This document shows, piece after piece, positions 1 to 8,200 of a DNA stretch of 14,515 bases. The position numbers and the translations under genes were made by a program. Origin of the DNA: Bacteroidales bacterium UBA3868 (GTDB lineage Bacteria; Bacteroidota; Bacteroidia; Bacteroidales; WCHB1-69). The notes under the pieces were generated by a model. It was not told the origin of the DNA. It saw only the letters and a list, made by a program, of their open reading frames with translations, and did not search any database. Numbering within the stretch: position 1 is the stretch's first letter; each line of letters begins with the position of its first letter. The stretch is from contig DGGS01000230.1 of assembly GCA_002392325.1 (NCBI GenBank), positions 4,708 through 19,222 of the forward strand, read 5' to 3'.

Positions 1-415
1 TGAAACGCTTGTCGATGGTGGTCATCAATTGCAACACACTGCCCGAGTTGAGTCCCGCGCAAGTGAACGACACGGCCTCGTTGTAGGCCAAACGCTCCAA
101 ATCCTTGTCCGTGCAGGCGAAGGTCACCGGGTCGCCCAGCGTACCCGAAGTGGTGATGTAGTCGATGATTTTCTCCTTCGGAACGCACAGGAAGTCCCAG
201 TTGTGCAATTGCAGGTCTTTTTTGTCTGTGAACGGGATGTGCCGCAGATCCTCCAGTTTTTCAATTTTGTTAATGTCAATATGATGATCATTGAAAAGTT
301 TCTGATAATAAGGAGAATAACTTTTGAGATAAGCCAGTTGCTCTCTCAGCTTCTGTTCTTGGAAACTCTTGATGACCGCTCTGGGTTGATATTCGATTTC
401 CGGATTGAAATTCAT
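1..415 (-). CDS. PaaK-like (phenylacetate-CoA ligase family) adenylate-forming enzyme, N-terminal part
   Basis: This reading frame is open from the ATG at 415 to the left edge, so only the first 138 residues are present. The opening resembles PaaK-type ligases: a helical start followed by YSPYYQKLF at about residues 33-41, then IPFTDKKDL (60-68), then the phosphate-loop-like TSGTLGDP at 89-96, which corresponds to the SSGTTGxP ATP-binding loop of the family. Such enzymes activate an aromatic or other carboxylic acid as an acyl-adenylate and pass it to CoA or a carrier protein, in the cytoplasm. It is the last visible gene of the leftward operon, 37 bases after the esterase stop. In a polyene-lipid cluster it could load an aryl starter acid, but that is inference. 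The adenylation core and C-terminal lid are outside the window, so substrate cannot be judged. Confidence 0.85.
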   Translation of the reverse strand, partial: MNFNPEIEYQPRAVIKSFQEQKLREQLAYLKSYSPYYQKLFNDHHIDINKIEKLEDLRHIPFTDKKDLQLHNWDFLCVPKEKIIDYITTSGTLGDPVTFACTDKDLERLAYNEAVSFTCAGLNSGSVLQLMTTIDKRF

Positions 416-420
416 GTTGA

Positions 421-460
421 ATGGGTAAATGGGGTAAAAGGGGTGAAATGGGTTAAAGGA
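421..460. repeat. Degenerate G-rich/C-rich repeat before a start codon, with G-quadruplex pattern
   Basis: On the plus strand four runs of three or four G at 423-425, 431-434, 440-443 and 450-452 are separated by loops of 5-6 bases made of T and A (TAAAT, TAAAA, TGAAAT). That fits the G3+N1-7 quadruplex pattern. On the coding (minus) strand it reads as repeated TTTAACCC/TTTACCCC units filling the 37-base gap between the esterase stop and the ligase start. A very similar stretch lies at 2274-2318 and a shorter one at 5185-5203, all just before start codons of the same operon. Confidence 0.6.
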
Positions 461-1313
461 TTTTGATTTCTTTCAACCACTTGATAAATTCGTATTTCCA
501 CTTGCCGGCTTCGGGAGCTTTGCTCTCGTCCATGCCGTAGCCGTGTCCGCCAGTCTCGTAAAGTAGGAATTTATGCGGGATTTTGGCCTTGCTGAGGCTG
601 CGGTCCAGTTGCACGCTGTTCTCGTATTTCACTACGGGGTCGTCCTTGGCGGTGACCACAAGGGTGGGGGGCATATCGGCAGGGATGTTCAACTCCATGG
701 AAAATTGAGTCACTTCGTCCTGCGTGTAGTGGCGGGTGAGCAGGTTGCGGCGCGAACGTTCGTGGGCAATGCCGTCGCGCATGGAAACCACCGGATATAC
801 TGGGACTACGAAATTGGGTTTCAAGGAGATGCGGTCTTTGATGCCCACCTTGCCGATGTAGTTGTCTTTGGCGAAGGCACCGGTCATGGTAACCAGATGG
901 CCTCCGGCGGAGAATCCCATCGTGCCTACTTTGTCGGGATTGATGCCATACTCCTTGGCGTGTTGGCGCACATAATGAATGGCGCATTGCGCATCCTGGA
1001 TCATGGCCGGATGATGGTATCCCCGGTTGCCCGTGCGGTATTTTACCACAAAAACATTGATACCTTGCGCGTTAAGCCACTCGGCCACACCGAAACCCTC
1101 CGTGGCGATGCCCATGGTATGGCTGTAACTGCCTCCGGGAAACACAATGACCGCCACGCCTGTGTTGTTCATTTTGGGTGCGGGATAGATGTACATTTTT
1201 GTGGGCTGGGATTTTATGCCTTGCACATCCTGCCATAACTTGATGGGCTTTGGCTGTGCGCAAGCGGCAAAAACCCATAAAGTGCTGATGAAAATCAGGA
1301 AATACTGTTTCAT
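453..1313 (-). CDS. Secreted alpha/beta-hydrolase, BD-FAE-type esterase
   Basis: The 286-residue protein is an esterase of the alpha/beta-hydrolase fold, of the type annotated in gut Bacteroidota as BD-FAE or acetyl-xylan-esterase-like. The N-terminus is a signal peptide ending VFAAC; Cys18 could be lipidated, although Phe at -3 makes the lipobox imperfect. FPGGSYSHT (58-66) takes the place of the HGGG oxyanion motif, as in this family (PGGGY). The nucleophile is Ser135 in GFSAGGH (133-139), with Asp224 or Asp225 (TAKDDPVV) and His257 (GGHGYG) completing the triad. YRTGNRGYHHPAMIQDAQCAI is the family's typical stretch before the nucleophile. It should act in the periplasm or at the outer membrane on an acetyl, feruloyl or other acyl ester. 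Its ATG overlaps the stop of the preceding gene by one base (TAATG), so translation is probably coupled. Its role in the operon is unknown. Confidence 0.88.
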   Translation of the reverse strand: MKQYFLIFISTLWVFAACAQPKPIKLWQDVQGIKSQPTKMYIYPAPKMNNTGVAVIVFPGGSYSHTMGIATEGFGVAEWLNAQGINVFVVKYRTGNRGYHHPAMIQDAQCAIHYVRQHAKEYGINPDKVGTMGFSAGGHLVTMTGAFAKDNYIGKVGIKDRISLKPNFVVPVYPVVSMRDGIAHERSRRNLLTRHYTQDEVTQFSMELNIPADMPPTLVVTAKDDPVVKYENSVQLDRSLSKAKIPHKFLLYETGGHGYGMDESKAPEAGKWKYEFIKWLKEIKIL

Positions 1314-1867
1314 TATTTCAGTTTACTGAGTTTTTTGCCAATAGCTTCACCCATACAGCTGAAAACCTCTCCCACACGTGCCTCGGGTTTCGGCGACATG
1401 AAATATTTATACGAGATTTTTTTCAGTTCGATGGTGGCTTTGGGCGCGGTGGTACCGGTCTTTACGATGGAAGCGGTGGCCGTGACTCTGGCGGGTACCG
1501 ACATGGGGCCGGCAAACGTACCCGGATCGATGTCAATCAATTTCACGATGATGGTGTATTCGGCATCTGCAAAATCTCCACATTCCATACCGTTGAGTTC
1601 CTTGTTCAGATCTTCGATGAGCCGGGGCTCCCAAATATCTGTGCGGAATGATGATGTCCAAGCCGCTTTCCATTCCGGATCTTTGGCTTTGTCTTCATCT
1701 TTCAGATACTTGGCCTCGCTGTCGCCGTCATAGGTGACGCCCTTGTAGTAGAATGTGATGTTGACTTCTTTCTGTCCTTTGAGACAGGAAAGATCGCCCG
1801 AAACTTTCTGGGCTTGCAATGCAGTGACCATACCGATGGCCAAAACAAAAACTAAAATCTTTTTCAT
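1313..1867 (-). CDS. Secreted hypothetical protein (about 184 aa)
   Basis: The protein begins with a clear type I signal peptide (MKKILVFVLAIGMVTALQAQ, cleavage likely after AQA or AQAQ), so the mature part is about 164 residues and periplasmic or surface-located. Features of the mature protein are KVSGDLSCLKGQKEVNITF, a YDGDSEAKYLK segment, a D/E-rich middle with ECGDFADAEYTIIVKLIDIDPG, then GPMSVPARVTATASIVKTG and a C-terminal helix. The alternation suggests a mostly beta fold. I recall similar uncharacterised secreted proteins in Bacteroides and relatives but know no function. It lies 30 bases after the unknown gene upstream and its stop overlaps the start of the esterase (TAATG), so the two are probably made together. 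A partner or lipid-binding role for the operon's product would be a guess. Confidence 0.85.
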   Translation of the reverse strand: MKKILVFVLAIGMVTALQAQKVSGDLSCLKGQKEVNITFYYKGVTYDGDSEAKYLKDEDKAKDPEWKAAWTSSFRTDIWEPRLIEDLNKELNGMECGDFADAEYTIIVKLIDIDPGTFAGPMSVPARVTATASIVKTGTTAPKATIELKKISYKYFMSPKPEARVGEVFSCMGEAIGKKLSKLK

Positions 1868-1897
1868 AATGGTGTTTTTTTAGAGGTTGATAAATGT

Positions 1898-2269
1898 TTA
1901 TGATACAATGTTTTGAATTTCTTCCTTGCTGAGTTGGCGGTACGAAAGATTGGTCGGCATGCCATCCACAATCTCGTATGACACCTGAAACATCTCCTCA
2001 TCGTAAAAAGAGAGCTTGGAATTGGTGTTCGGATTGCATTCAATGTAGATGATGGACTGCATGTCGAGGTTTTTGCGCTCGCAAATTTGTTTGATCAGCG
2101 AACCGCCCGCATAGGTGATGGAGGTGCCAGGGTTTTCCTGATACAACTCCGTGGTGATGATGTAGGTCTTACCGTTTTTACAGATGGTTTTCAAACCACA
2201 TGCGCTGGGCATGTCCCACTGCCCGGCAAACTCGAAGATTTCATCGTAATATTTTTCAGGTACTTTCAT
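1898..2269 (-). CDS. Hypothetical cytosolic protein (123 aa)
   Basis: I do not recognise this protein. It has no signal peptide or membrane segment. Visible features are an acidic amphipathic start (MKVPEKYYDEIFEFAGQW), CGLKTICKNGKTYIITTELY (25-44) that looks like a beta hairpin, NPGTSITYAGGSLIKQICE, and an IIYIECNPNT segment before a C-terminal SKEEIQNIV helix. Codon use and density match its neighbours, it is in the operon's orientation, and it sits between the radical SAM gene (69-base gap holding C-rich repeats) and the secreted unknown (30-base gap), so it is probably a real gene. The only in-frame ATG near the gene edge is at 2269. Confidence 0.75.
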   Translation of the reverse strand: MKVPEKYYDEIFEFAGQWDMPSACGLKTICKNGKTYIITTELYQENPGTSITYAGGSLIKQICERKNLDMQSIIYIECNPNTNSKLSFYDEEMFQVSYEIVDGMPTNLSYRQLSKEEIQNIVS

Positions 2270-2273
2270 TATG

Positions 2274-2318
2274 ATTGGGTTAAAGTGGTGAAAGAGGTAA
2301 AATGGGTTAAAGAGGAAA
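2274..2318. repeat. Degenerate G-rich/C-rich repeat before a start codon
   Basis: On the plus strand the segment is a run of 8-10-base units, TGGGTTAAAG, TGGTGAAAG, AGGTAAAA, TGGGTTAAAG, AGG. On the coding strand it reads as TTTAACCC-like units directly before the ATG at 2269. The units match those at 421-460 closely (TGGGTTAAAG and GTGAAA occur in both), although here two of the G-runs are only GG. It fills most of the 69-base gap after the radical SAM gene. Confidence 0.55.
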
Positions 2319-2338
2319 AAAGGAATCTTAATTATCCA

Positions 2339-3628
2339 TTAGAATTCATTGAAATGGCTCTTGCTGCGGTCCACATCCTTGCCGAAGCTCTTGTTGGCGA
2401 GTTTTCGGTCGCGGGGGCGGTAAGTGCCGTCTTCCATCTCGCGGAGCATGACTTTGGTGAAGAGTTTGAACATCTTTTCCTCCTGAGTCTCATCGTGATA
2501 GAAGGCGCTCCATGCGTACTCATAAAGTTCCTGCAGGCGTTCCGGACTCATGTGCTTGGGCTGATACACCACCTGTCCGGCGTTGTAATGATCCCAGTCG
2601 TGGTCGAAGATGCGGCCTTGGCGCATCAGGTCGTCGTATGCCTTGGTGTGCGGGAACGGGGCCAGGATGGTGAACTCGGCAAGGTCGAGGTCAATCTTGA
2701 GCAGGAAGTCGATGAGGCGCAGGATGTCGTCCTCCGTCTGGTTGTCCAGTCCGAAGAGGATAGTGCCCTCCACGCCAATGCCGTAGTCGTGGTAGCGTTT
2801 CACGCGTTCCTTGATGTAGTCGGAGGTGTCGTACACGGCCTGATACACATACCAGGCGCCGGCTTGCGCAGCGAGGTCGAGCACTTTTGGGTCGTCCTCA
2901 ATGGTATGGCTGATCCATTTTTTCTTCAACGGAATCATCTCGCGGAACAGGTCCATTTCCCATTGTTTGTTCTGTGCCAATGAGTTATCGACGATAAACA
3001 GACGGTTGTTATCGATGGTTTCCAGGTCGGCGATGGTCTTGTCGATGGGTCTGGGACGGAAGCAGCGGCCTCCGAGGTAGGAGACGGCGCAGGGGTAGCA
3101 GCTGAAGCGGCAGCCGCGTGAGGCGTGGAACAGGTCAACCATCTGCACGCCCTTGTGGTTGTATAGCTCGCGCTTATACAGGTCGCGGCGCGCGGGACCA
3201 ACCAGCGCGATGTCCGGCTGATGGCCCATGTAGTTATAGACTTTCTTCAGACAACCGTTTTGCAAGTCTTGGAAAACCTGCTCCTGTCGCCCTTCTGATT
3301 CCCCCAAAAAGATGCTGTCGGCATGTTGCAGCGTCTCTTCAGCGTGCAGCATGGTGGAGATACCGCCGAACATTACGGGGATTCCCTTGGCGCGATAGGC
3401 GTCGGCGATGGCCCAGCCTCGCTTCACCTGCGTGGTCAGCATCATGGAGATGGCCACCACATCGCACTCCTCGTCCATGTCGAGTTCCTCCACATTCTCG
3501 TCGGTGAAGGACACATCCACATATTCGGGGAGCGTGGCAGCGAACACCACAGGCCCGTGCGGGGGCAGATTAAAAGTAGTCTGTCCGGGTAACTTTTTCC
3601 ATTTCGGATAAATCAATTTCAGTTTCAT
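2339..3628 (-). CDS. Radical SAM enzyme with N-terminal B12-binding-like domain
   Basis: The 429-residue protein has the two-part layout of cobalamin-type radical SAM enzymes. Residues 1-150 form a Rossmann-like B12-binding region (DVVAISMMLTTQVKRG, then GIPVMFGGISTMLHAEE and DSIFLGESEG); no DxHxxG lower-ligand motif is visible, which is usual for this class. The radical SAM core follows, with the 4Fe-4S cluster cysteines Cys173, Cys177 and Cys180 in CRFSCYPC (CxxxCxxC). EGTILFGLDNQTEDD (287-301) and FTILAPFPHTKAYDDL (319-334) are typical of the family that includes BchE and the hopanoid-modifying enzymes. Members perform methylations and other radical modifications of unreactive carbons. In this operon a polyene or lipid substrate is likely, but the reaction cannot be told from sequence. 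It lies 40 bases downstream of the desaturase-like gene. Confidence 0.9.
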   Translation of the reverse strand: MKLKLIYPKWKKLPGQTTFNLPPHGPVVFAATLPEYVDVSFTDENVEELDMDEECDVVAISMMLTTQVKRGWAIADAYRAKGIPVMFGGISTMLHAEETLQHADSIFLGESEGRQEQVFQDLQNGCLKKVYNYMGHQPDIALVGPARRDLYKRELYNHKGVQMVDLFHASRGCRFSCYPCAVSYLGGRCFRPRPIDKTIADLETIDNNRLFIVDNSLAQNKQWEMDLFREMIPLKKKWISHTIEDDPKVLDLAAQAGAWYVYQAVYDTSDYIKERVKRYHDYGIGVEGTILFGLDNQTEDDILRLIDFLLKIDLDLAEFTILAPFPHTKAYDDLMRQGRIFDHDWDHYNAGQVVYQPKHMSPERLQELYEYAWSAFYHDETQEEKMFKLFTKVMLREMEDGTYRPRDRKLANKSFGKDVDRSKSHFNEF

Positions 3629-3668
3629 ATTGTTGTTGTTTTAATTTGCTTAATAATATACTCGAAAC

Positions 3669-5183
3669 TCACATCTTACCTCTCACATCCCCTTCTATTT
3701 CGTCAATAATCTTATTCAACCCCAGAAACTCAGCACAAGTTAAGGCGGCGCCGATGGTTACGCCCAAGATGCCGTGCGAGTTGATGTTCTGACCTGTAAG
3801 AAACAGGTTGGGGATTTTGGTGCGTTGCGACACGAGTGTCTGTGTCGGGAAGTTCTTGTCGCGGATGATGCCGTACATGGACCCGTCCTTAGTGGCGGTG
3901 TAGTCGCGGTAGGTTAAGGGTGTTGAGGTTTCGTAACTTTCTATGCAGGAGCGGATTCCGGGGAATGATTTTTCCAGCACATCAATATAGTGTTCGGCGG
4001 TGGCTTGTTTGAAGTCAAGATAGTCGTTGCCGCGGTGCCCAACAGTCGTGTCCGCCCATTTTTGCACCTCCTCGAACTTCATATAGCCGATCATTTCGGC
4101 GCTTTGGGCCCACTGCTGGTTCGGTTCCGCACATTGGTGCATGAACAGATAACTTTGCAAGGGCGCGCCGGCCTTCCGGTCATTTGCCTTCCAGACATCA
4201 TCCTGCTGGTAGTAAAAATAGTTGTAGTTGAGGTATGGCGTGGCTTTCTCCTTGAACTTGATGTAGAGTGTGAAGTTGGCGATGGTGTTGTCCAAATCGT
4301 TGATACGGGTGCGGTAAGCTTTACGTATAAGATTGGTGTTGAGCAGATTAAGGGTGGCTTGCGGATGGATGTTGGAGATGAACGAATTGGCTTCAATGTA
4401 GTTGCCGTTTTTCAGCCGGATGCCCGTGACTTTGGTGTCGTCGCATACGATTTCGGTCACCTCGCTGTCGTTGAGAATCTCGCCACCGAAGTTCCGGATG
4501 GATTTTGCCAAAGAGTTGGCTATGGCGTCGCTGCCGCCGATGATACGCCATGCGCTTTGGATGTAGAAGTTGTTGATGAGCGCGTGAATGTAGGTGGGTG
4601 TTTTGTCCTTCACACCAGCGTACAAAGGCAGATTGCCAGCTAAAACATTCTGCAATTGGTAGTTATGGGTGACGGAAGCGATGAAATCGTTGATGCTGGT
4701 CTTGATGTAGTCGGCTTCAATGAAGACATGGTCTTCCACTTTTCTCAAGTTGTACAGAGGAGATGCCTGGGCAATCTCTTGCAATTGGTGTACATATTCG
4801 TTGATATCATCCCGATTGTACGGGAATTTCTCGCACAATCCTTCCACAAAATGCTCGTATCCGGAAGCGTAGCGGTACTGCTCTCCTGCTATGGAGAGGA
4901 TGTCATACCCATTTTCGTCCAATCGGCTTAAAGGCACATCATTCAAAAGGTTCAGGTAGCGGAACAACCGATGCAGAATCTGTCCTTCCTCCATGCTGCC
5001 GATATAGTGCATACCCGTGTCAAACTTCACGCCGAAACGCTTGAAGGTCTGCAGGCATCCGCCCAATTGCTTGTTTTTCTCGACCAACAAGACTTTAAAA
5101 CCATTCTTGCTCAGAATGTATCCACACACCAGTCCGCCGAGGCCGGTTCCGAGAATGATAATATCGTATTGGTTGCGTGTCAT
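3669..5183 (-). CDS. CrtI/phytoene-desaturase-like FAD-dependent oxidoreductase
   Basis: The 504-residue protein begins with the FAD dinucleotide-binding fold DIIILGTGLGGLVCGYILSK (from residue 7) and ends with the second conserved FAD motif of carotenoid desaturases and retinol saturases, FLTGQNINSHGILGVTIGAA (461-480). KLGG-like KQLGGCLQTF and KFDTGMHYIG (about 38-62) are the usual sequence after the first motif. Length agrees with CrtI enzymes (about 490-520). Relatives desaturate, isomerise or saturate polyene chains at the membrane. Here it follows the transporter–acyltransferase fusion by 19 bases and precedes the radical SAM gene, so it probably acts on the polyene or acyl product of the cluster. 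No carotenoid genes such as crtB are in the window, so a true carotenoid pathway is not supported. Confidence 0.9.
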   Translation of the reverse strand: MTRNQYDIIILGTGLGGLVCGYILSKNGFKVLLVEKNKQLGGCLQTFKRFGVKFDTGMHYIGSMEEGQILHRLFRYLNLLNDVPLSRLDENGYDILSIAGEQYRYASGYEHFVEGLCEKFPYNRDDINEYVHQLQEIAQASPLYNLRKVEDHVFIEADYIKTSINDFIASVTHNYQLQNVLAGNLPLYAGVKDKTPTYIHALINNFYIQSAWRIIGGSDAIANSLAKSIRNFGGEILNDSEVTEIVCDDTKVTGIRLKNGNYIEANSFISNIHPQATLNLLNTNLIRKAYRTRINDLDNTIANFTLYIKFKEKATPYLNYNYFYYQQDDVWKANDRKAGAPLQSYLFMHQCAEPNQQWAQSAEMIGYMKFEEVQKWADTTVGHRGNDYLDFKQATAEHYIDVLEKSFPGIRSCIESYETSTPLTYRDYTATKDGSMYGIIRDKNFPTQTLVSQRTKIPNLFLTGQNINSHGILGVTIGAALTCAEFLGLNKIIDEIEGDVRGKM

Positions 5184-5184
5184 T

Positions 5185-5203
5185 TTAAAGGGTTATATCG
5201 GGT
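5185..5203. repeat. Short C-rich repeat before the desaturase-like gene
   Basis: On the coding strand the 19-base gap reads TAACCC, ATAACCC, then TTTAAA before the ATG at 5183. It is a short version of the TTTAACCC-type units before the genes starting at 415 and 2269. Confidence 0.4.
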
Positions 5204-8200
5204 TAGGCAAGCAGTTCTTTTTCGTTGATGATAAAGTCAAAGTCCGTTTCGTCGGGAAGTTCGGAGGTGTAGGTGAGGTTGTCGGGTTTGGAAAAGCAGT
5301 GGTCGGCAAGGGCAATGGCGTCCTCATCCGCATCGTATGCGGTGACGGAAATATGTTTTTTCCATAAGGCCGCAAGCAGTGAGAACTCGCCGTTGCCACA
5401 GTGCAGATAAAGCAGACGGCTGTTGTTCGGGATTTCCTCCAACTTGTCGGTAAGTTCTTTCATCCATGACAGTTTTCTCCTGCATTTCACTTCAGTTTCT
5501 TTCCCTTTGTAGATGTAATTGTGGAAAACGATGTCTTTCAGATACTCGGGAGTTTCACAGCGTTCCTTTAGTTTGCCGAATTCTTCCACATAGTACCGGC
5601 GGAAAAGTCGGGTGGTTTCCAGCGTGCTCTTGTCTTTCCTGTAGTCAGGATTGTCCGGGTGTATGCGTTCCCGTATGGAAACCGTTACGATTCCGCGGTG
5701 GATGCAGGTGTCGCGCTTGGGGAACATGTCGCCGATGCCGTGCGTGACGATGGGCAGGATGTCCAGTCCCAGTTTGTCGGCAAGATGGAACGCTCCTTGG
5801 TGGAATCGTGCAATGGTGTGGTCAAACGAGCGGGTACCTTCTGGGAACACCAGTACCGAGTAGCCCTTGTCCACCATATTCTGGATTTTCGGAAAATTGG
5901 AATCCATGCCATAGGAGGCGGGCAGGTAGTCGGCGTTGCGCACAATGCGTTTGTAGAGCGGGGTGTTCCAAGCCCAGTCGTTGGTGAGCACGATGATCTT
6001 CGGGTGCAGCATCAGCAGGTACATCAGGTCGAAATGCGACTGGTGGTTGCAGATGATGACACTGGGTTTCTCGAAAGTCTCGTTGTTGGGGTTCTCGACA
6101 GTAAAGGACGAGCGAGGTATGGTTCGGGCCGTGGAGTACATCATCTTCTGCAGCAGTTTGTGGTACTTCAACTTGTTCTCGTCAGTGCGTTTGCCGATCA
6201 CGAGCCAGAAGAAACCGCCTATGGAGAGCACCACCACGCCGAAGAAGAAGTAGGGGAAGCCGATAACGCTGCGAAACAGACTGCTCAGTGTGATGGGTTG
6301 GCGGCGCGGTTTGCCCTTGCGCATGGTGATCCATTTGAAAATGATGGGCGGCACGATGTAGGCCATCAGCACTACCGTGATCATGCCGATGATGGTGACT
6401 TGCGCCAACGACCGCATGGCCGGATGTTTTGCGAAAATCAGCATTCCGATGCCGATGAACATGATGGAGGACGACAGAATGATGGAATTCTTGAACTGCG
6501 AGAGCATCTTTTTGCCGTAGGTGTATTCGTAAATCAACCCTTCCGTTACGAAAATGGAGTAGTCGTCGCCCATACCGAAGATGAAGGTGGCCAGTATGAT
6601 ATTTACGATATTGAAGCGGATGCCTGTAATGCCCATAATGCCCAGAATCCAAATCCAGGCGATGAATAGCGGCAGGAACGCCATGATGCTGATTTCCAAC
6701 CTTCCGAAGGAAAACAGCAAGAAGGCGAAGACGATGAACCCACAGATGTAGAGCACATAGTCGAAGTCGTGCGACAGCGATTCCACCAGTCGGGAGGCGA
6801 TGGAACTGTCGGTGAAGGCAAACACATGGCTGTCCAGGTTGTTGAGCAGTTTCTCCGTTTTTCCCCTATTGTCCTTGTCAACTTGCAAAATGTTGTAAAC
6901 CATTACTTTGTTGTCCTCTTGAACTACATAGTTGGAGGCCAGTTGGTTGAGGATGGGCTCAAAATAGTCGGCATCCTGAATGGTGTATTCACGGGCAACG
7001 AGTTCCTTGCAGGGGTCGAAGGCCTCGGGCACGAAACCGTTTTGTTTGGCGGCGAGGTCCAGATTCCGGACAAACTCGTCTCGTTTGCCATCCCAAAAGG
7101 CGTTCCATTGTTCTATCTTCTTTTGCTGCAATGTTTTGGATGGCAGGAAGTTGCCCACACCGCTGACCTTTGCCTTAGGGTCAGCCTGCAGGGCTTGCAG
7201 AGCACTTTGTACTTTTTCCTGATTTTGCAGAGCTTCCTCCATGGTGGCACCTTCGGATATGCAGTACAGGGTGCTGACAGTAGTGTCGGCTTCGGCGCGC
7301 AACTTGTCGAAATGTTCCCGCTGCTCCTTTGTCATGTAGTTGATATTGTGCATGTTGGTGTCGAAGGATGTGCGGGTGCTGAATATCAGAAAGACGATGG
7401 TAAGGAACAGTACGACCCAGAACAGTCCTTTCACATTTTCCGGTCTGAATTCGGCCAGCGGTCGGAATGCCAATCCGCGATCCTTGCCTTGATAGTGCTT
7501 ACCCATCAGATGGGGCAGGAAAATCAGCACGAACAGTATGGTGCCAACCAGCAGCAGGGCGGCGAAAAGTCCGAGGTCTTTCATGGCGTCGGAACTGATG
7601 AACAGCAAACTCAGGAAAGCGCCTACTGTGGTGATGTTGCCGATGAGCAAGGGCGTGACGATCTCCTTAATAATCTGGCGTTTGTCGTCTGTGCGTTTGA
7701 AATGCGACAGGAAATGAATAGGATAGTTGATGGCAATTCCGAGTATGATGGAGGCCATGCCGACGGCGATGAGCGAGACGGGGTTCTTGAGCCAGGCGAT
7801 GAGTCCGAGGGCGAACAGGCCGCCGAAGGTGATGGAAACCAGAATCAGCAGGATGCTCCGGAAATTGCGGTAATAATAGATGAGCAGCGCCACAATGAAG
7901 ACCAGAGCCAATGCGATGGACCACAAGCTGTCTTTTTTGATTTGGGTGGAGTTGGTTAGAGACACTTGTGAGGCGCCGAAGCAGGTGATTCGCACTTTTC
8001 CGCCCATTTCCTTCCCTACGGCGGTCATGGCCTTGTCAATATTCTTGATCAGAATGCCGTTGTTTTTGGTTTCGCTGAGCGGAAAATTTGAATTGACGAC
8101 CACGATGGCTTCAGTGCCTTCTTTGTTGAATATGTGGTCGTTTTCGGTGTGGTAGGTGTCAGAAAGATTGAATGTTTGGAGTGACTGCAGCACATTGGCG

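Noticed and set aside
3669..5183. Carotenoid biosynthesis operon
   Set aside because: The desaturase-like gene alone suggests it, but no phytoene synthase, cyclase or prenyl transferase is present, and the neighbours fit a polyene-lipid cluster better.
573..7959. Long plus-strand open frames opposite the operon (for example 573-1238, 2087-2983, 5659-6669, 6769-7959)
   Set aside because: They lie antisense to genes with clear family motifs, have compositions typical of mirrored codons (rich in His, Val, Gly), and show no recognisable domain.
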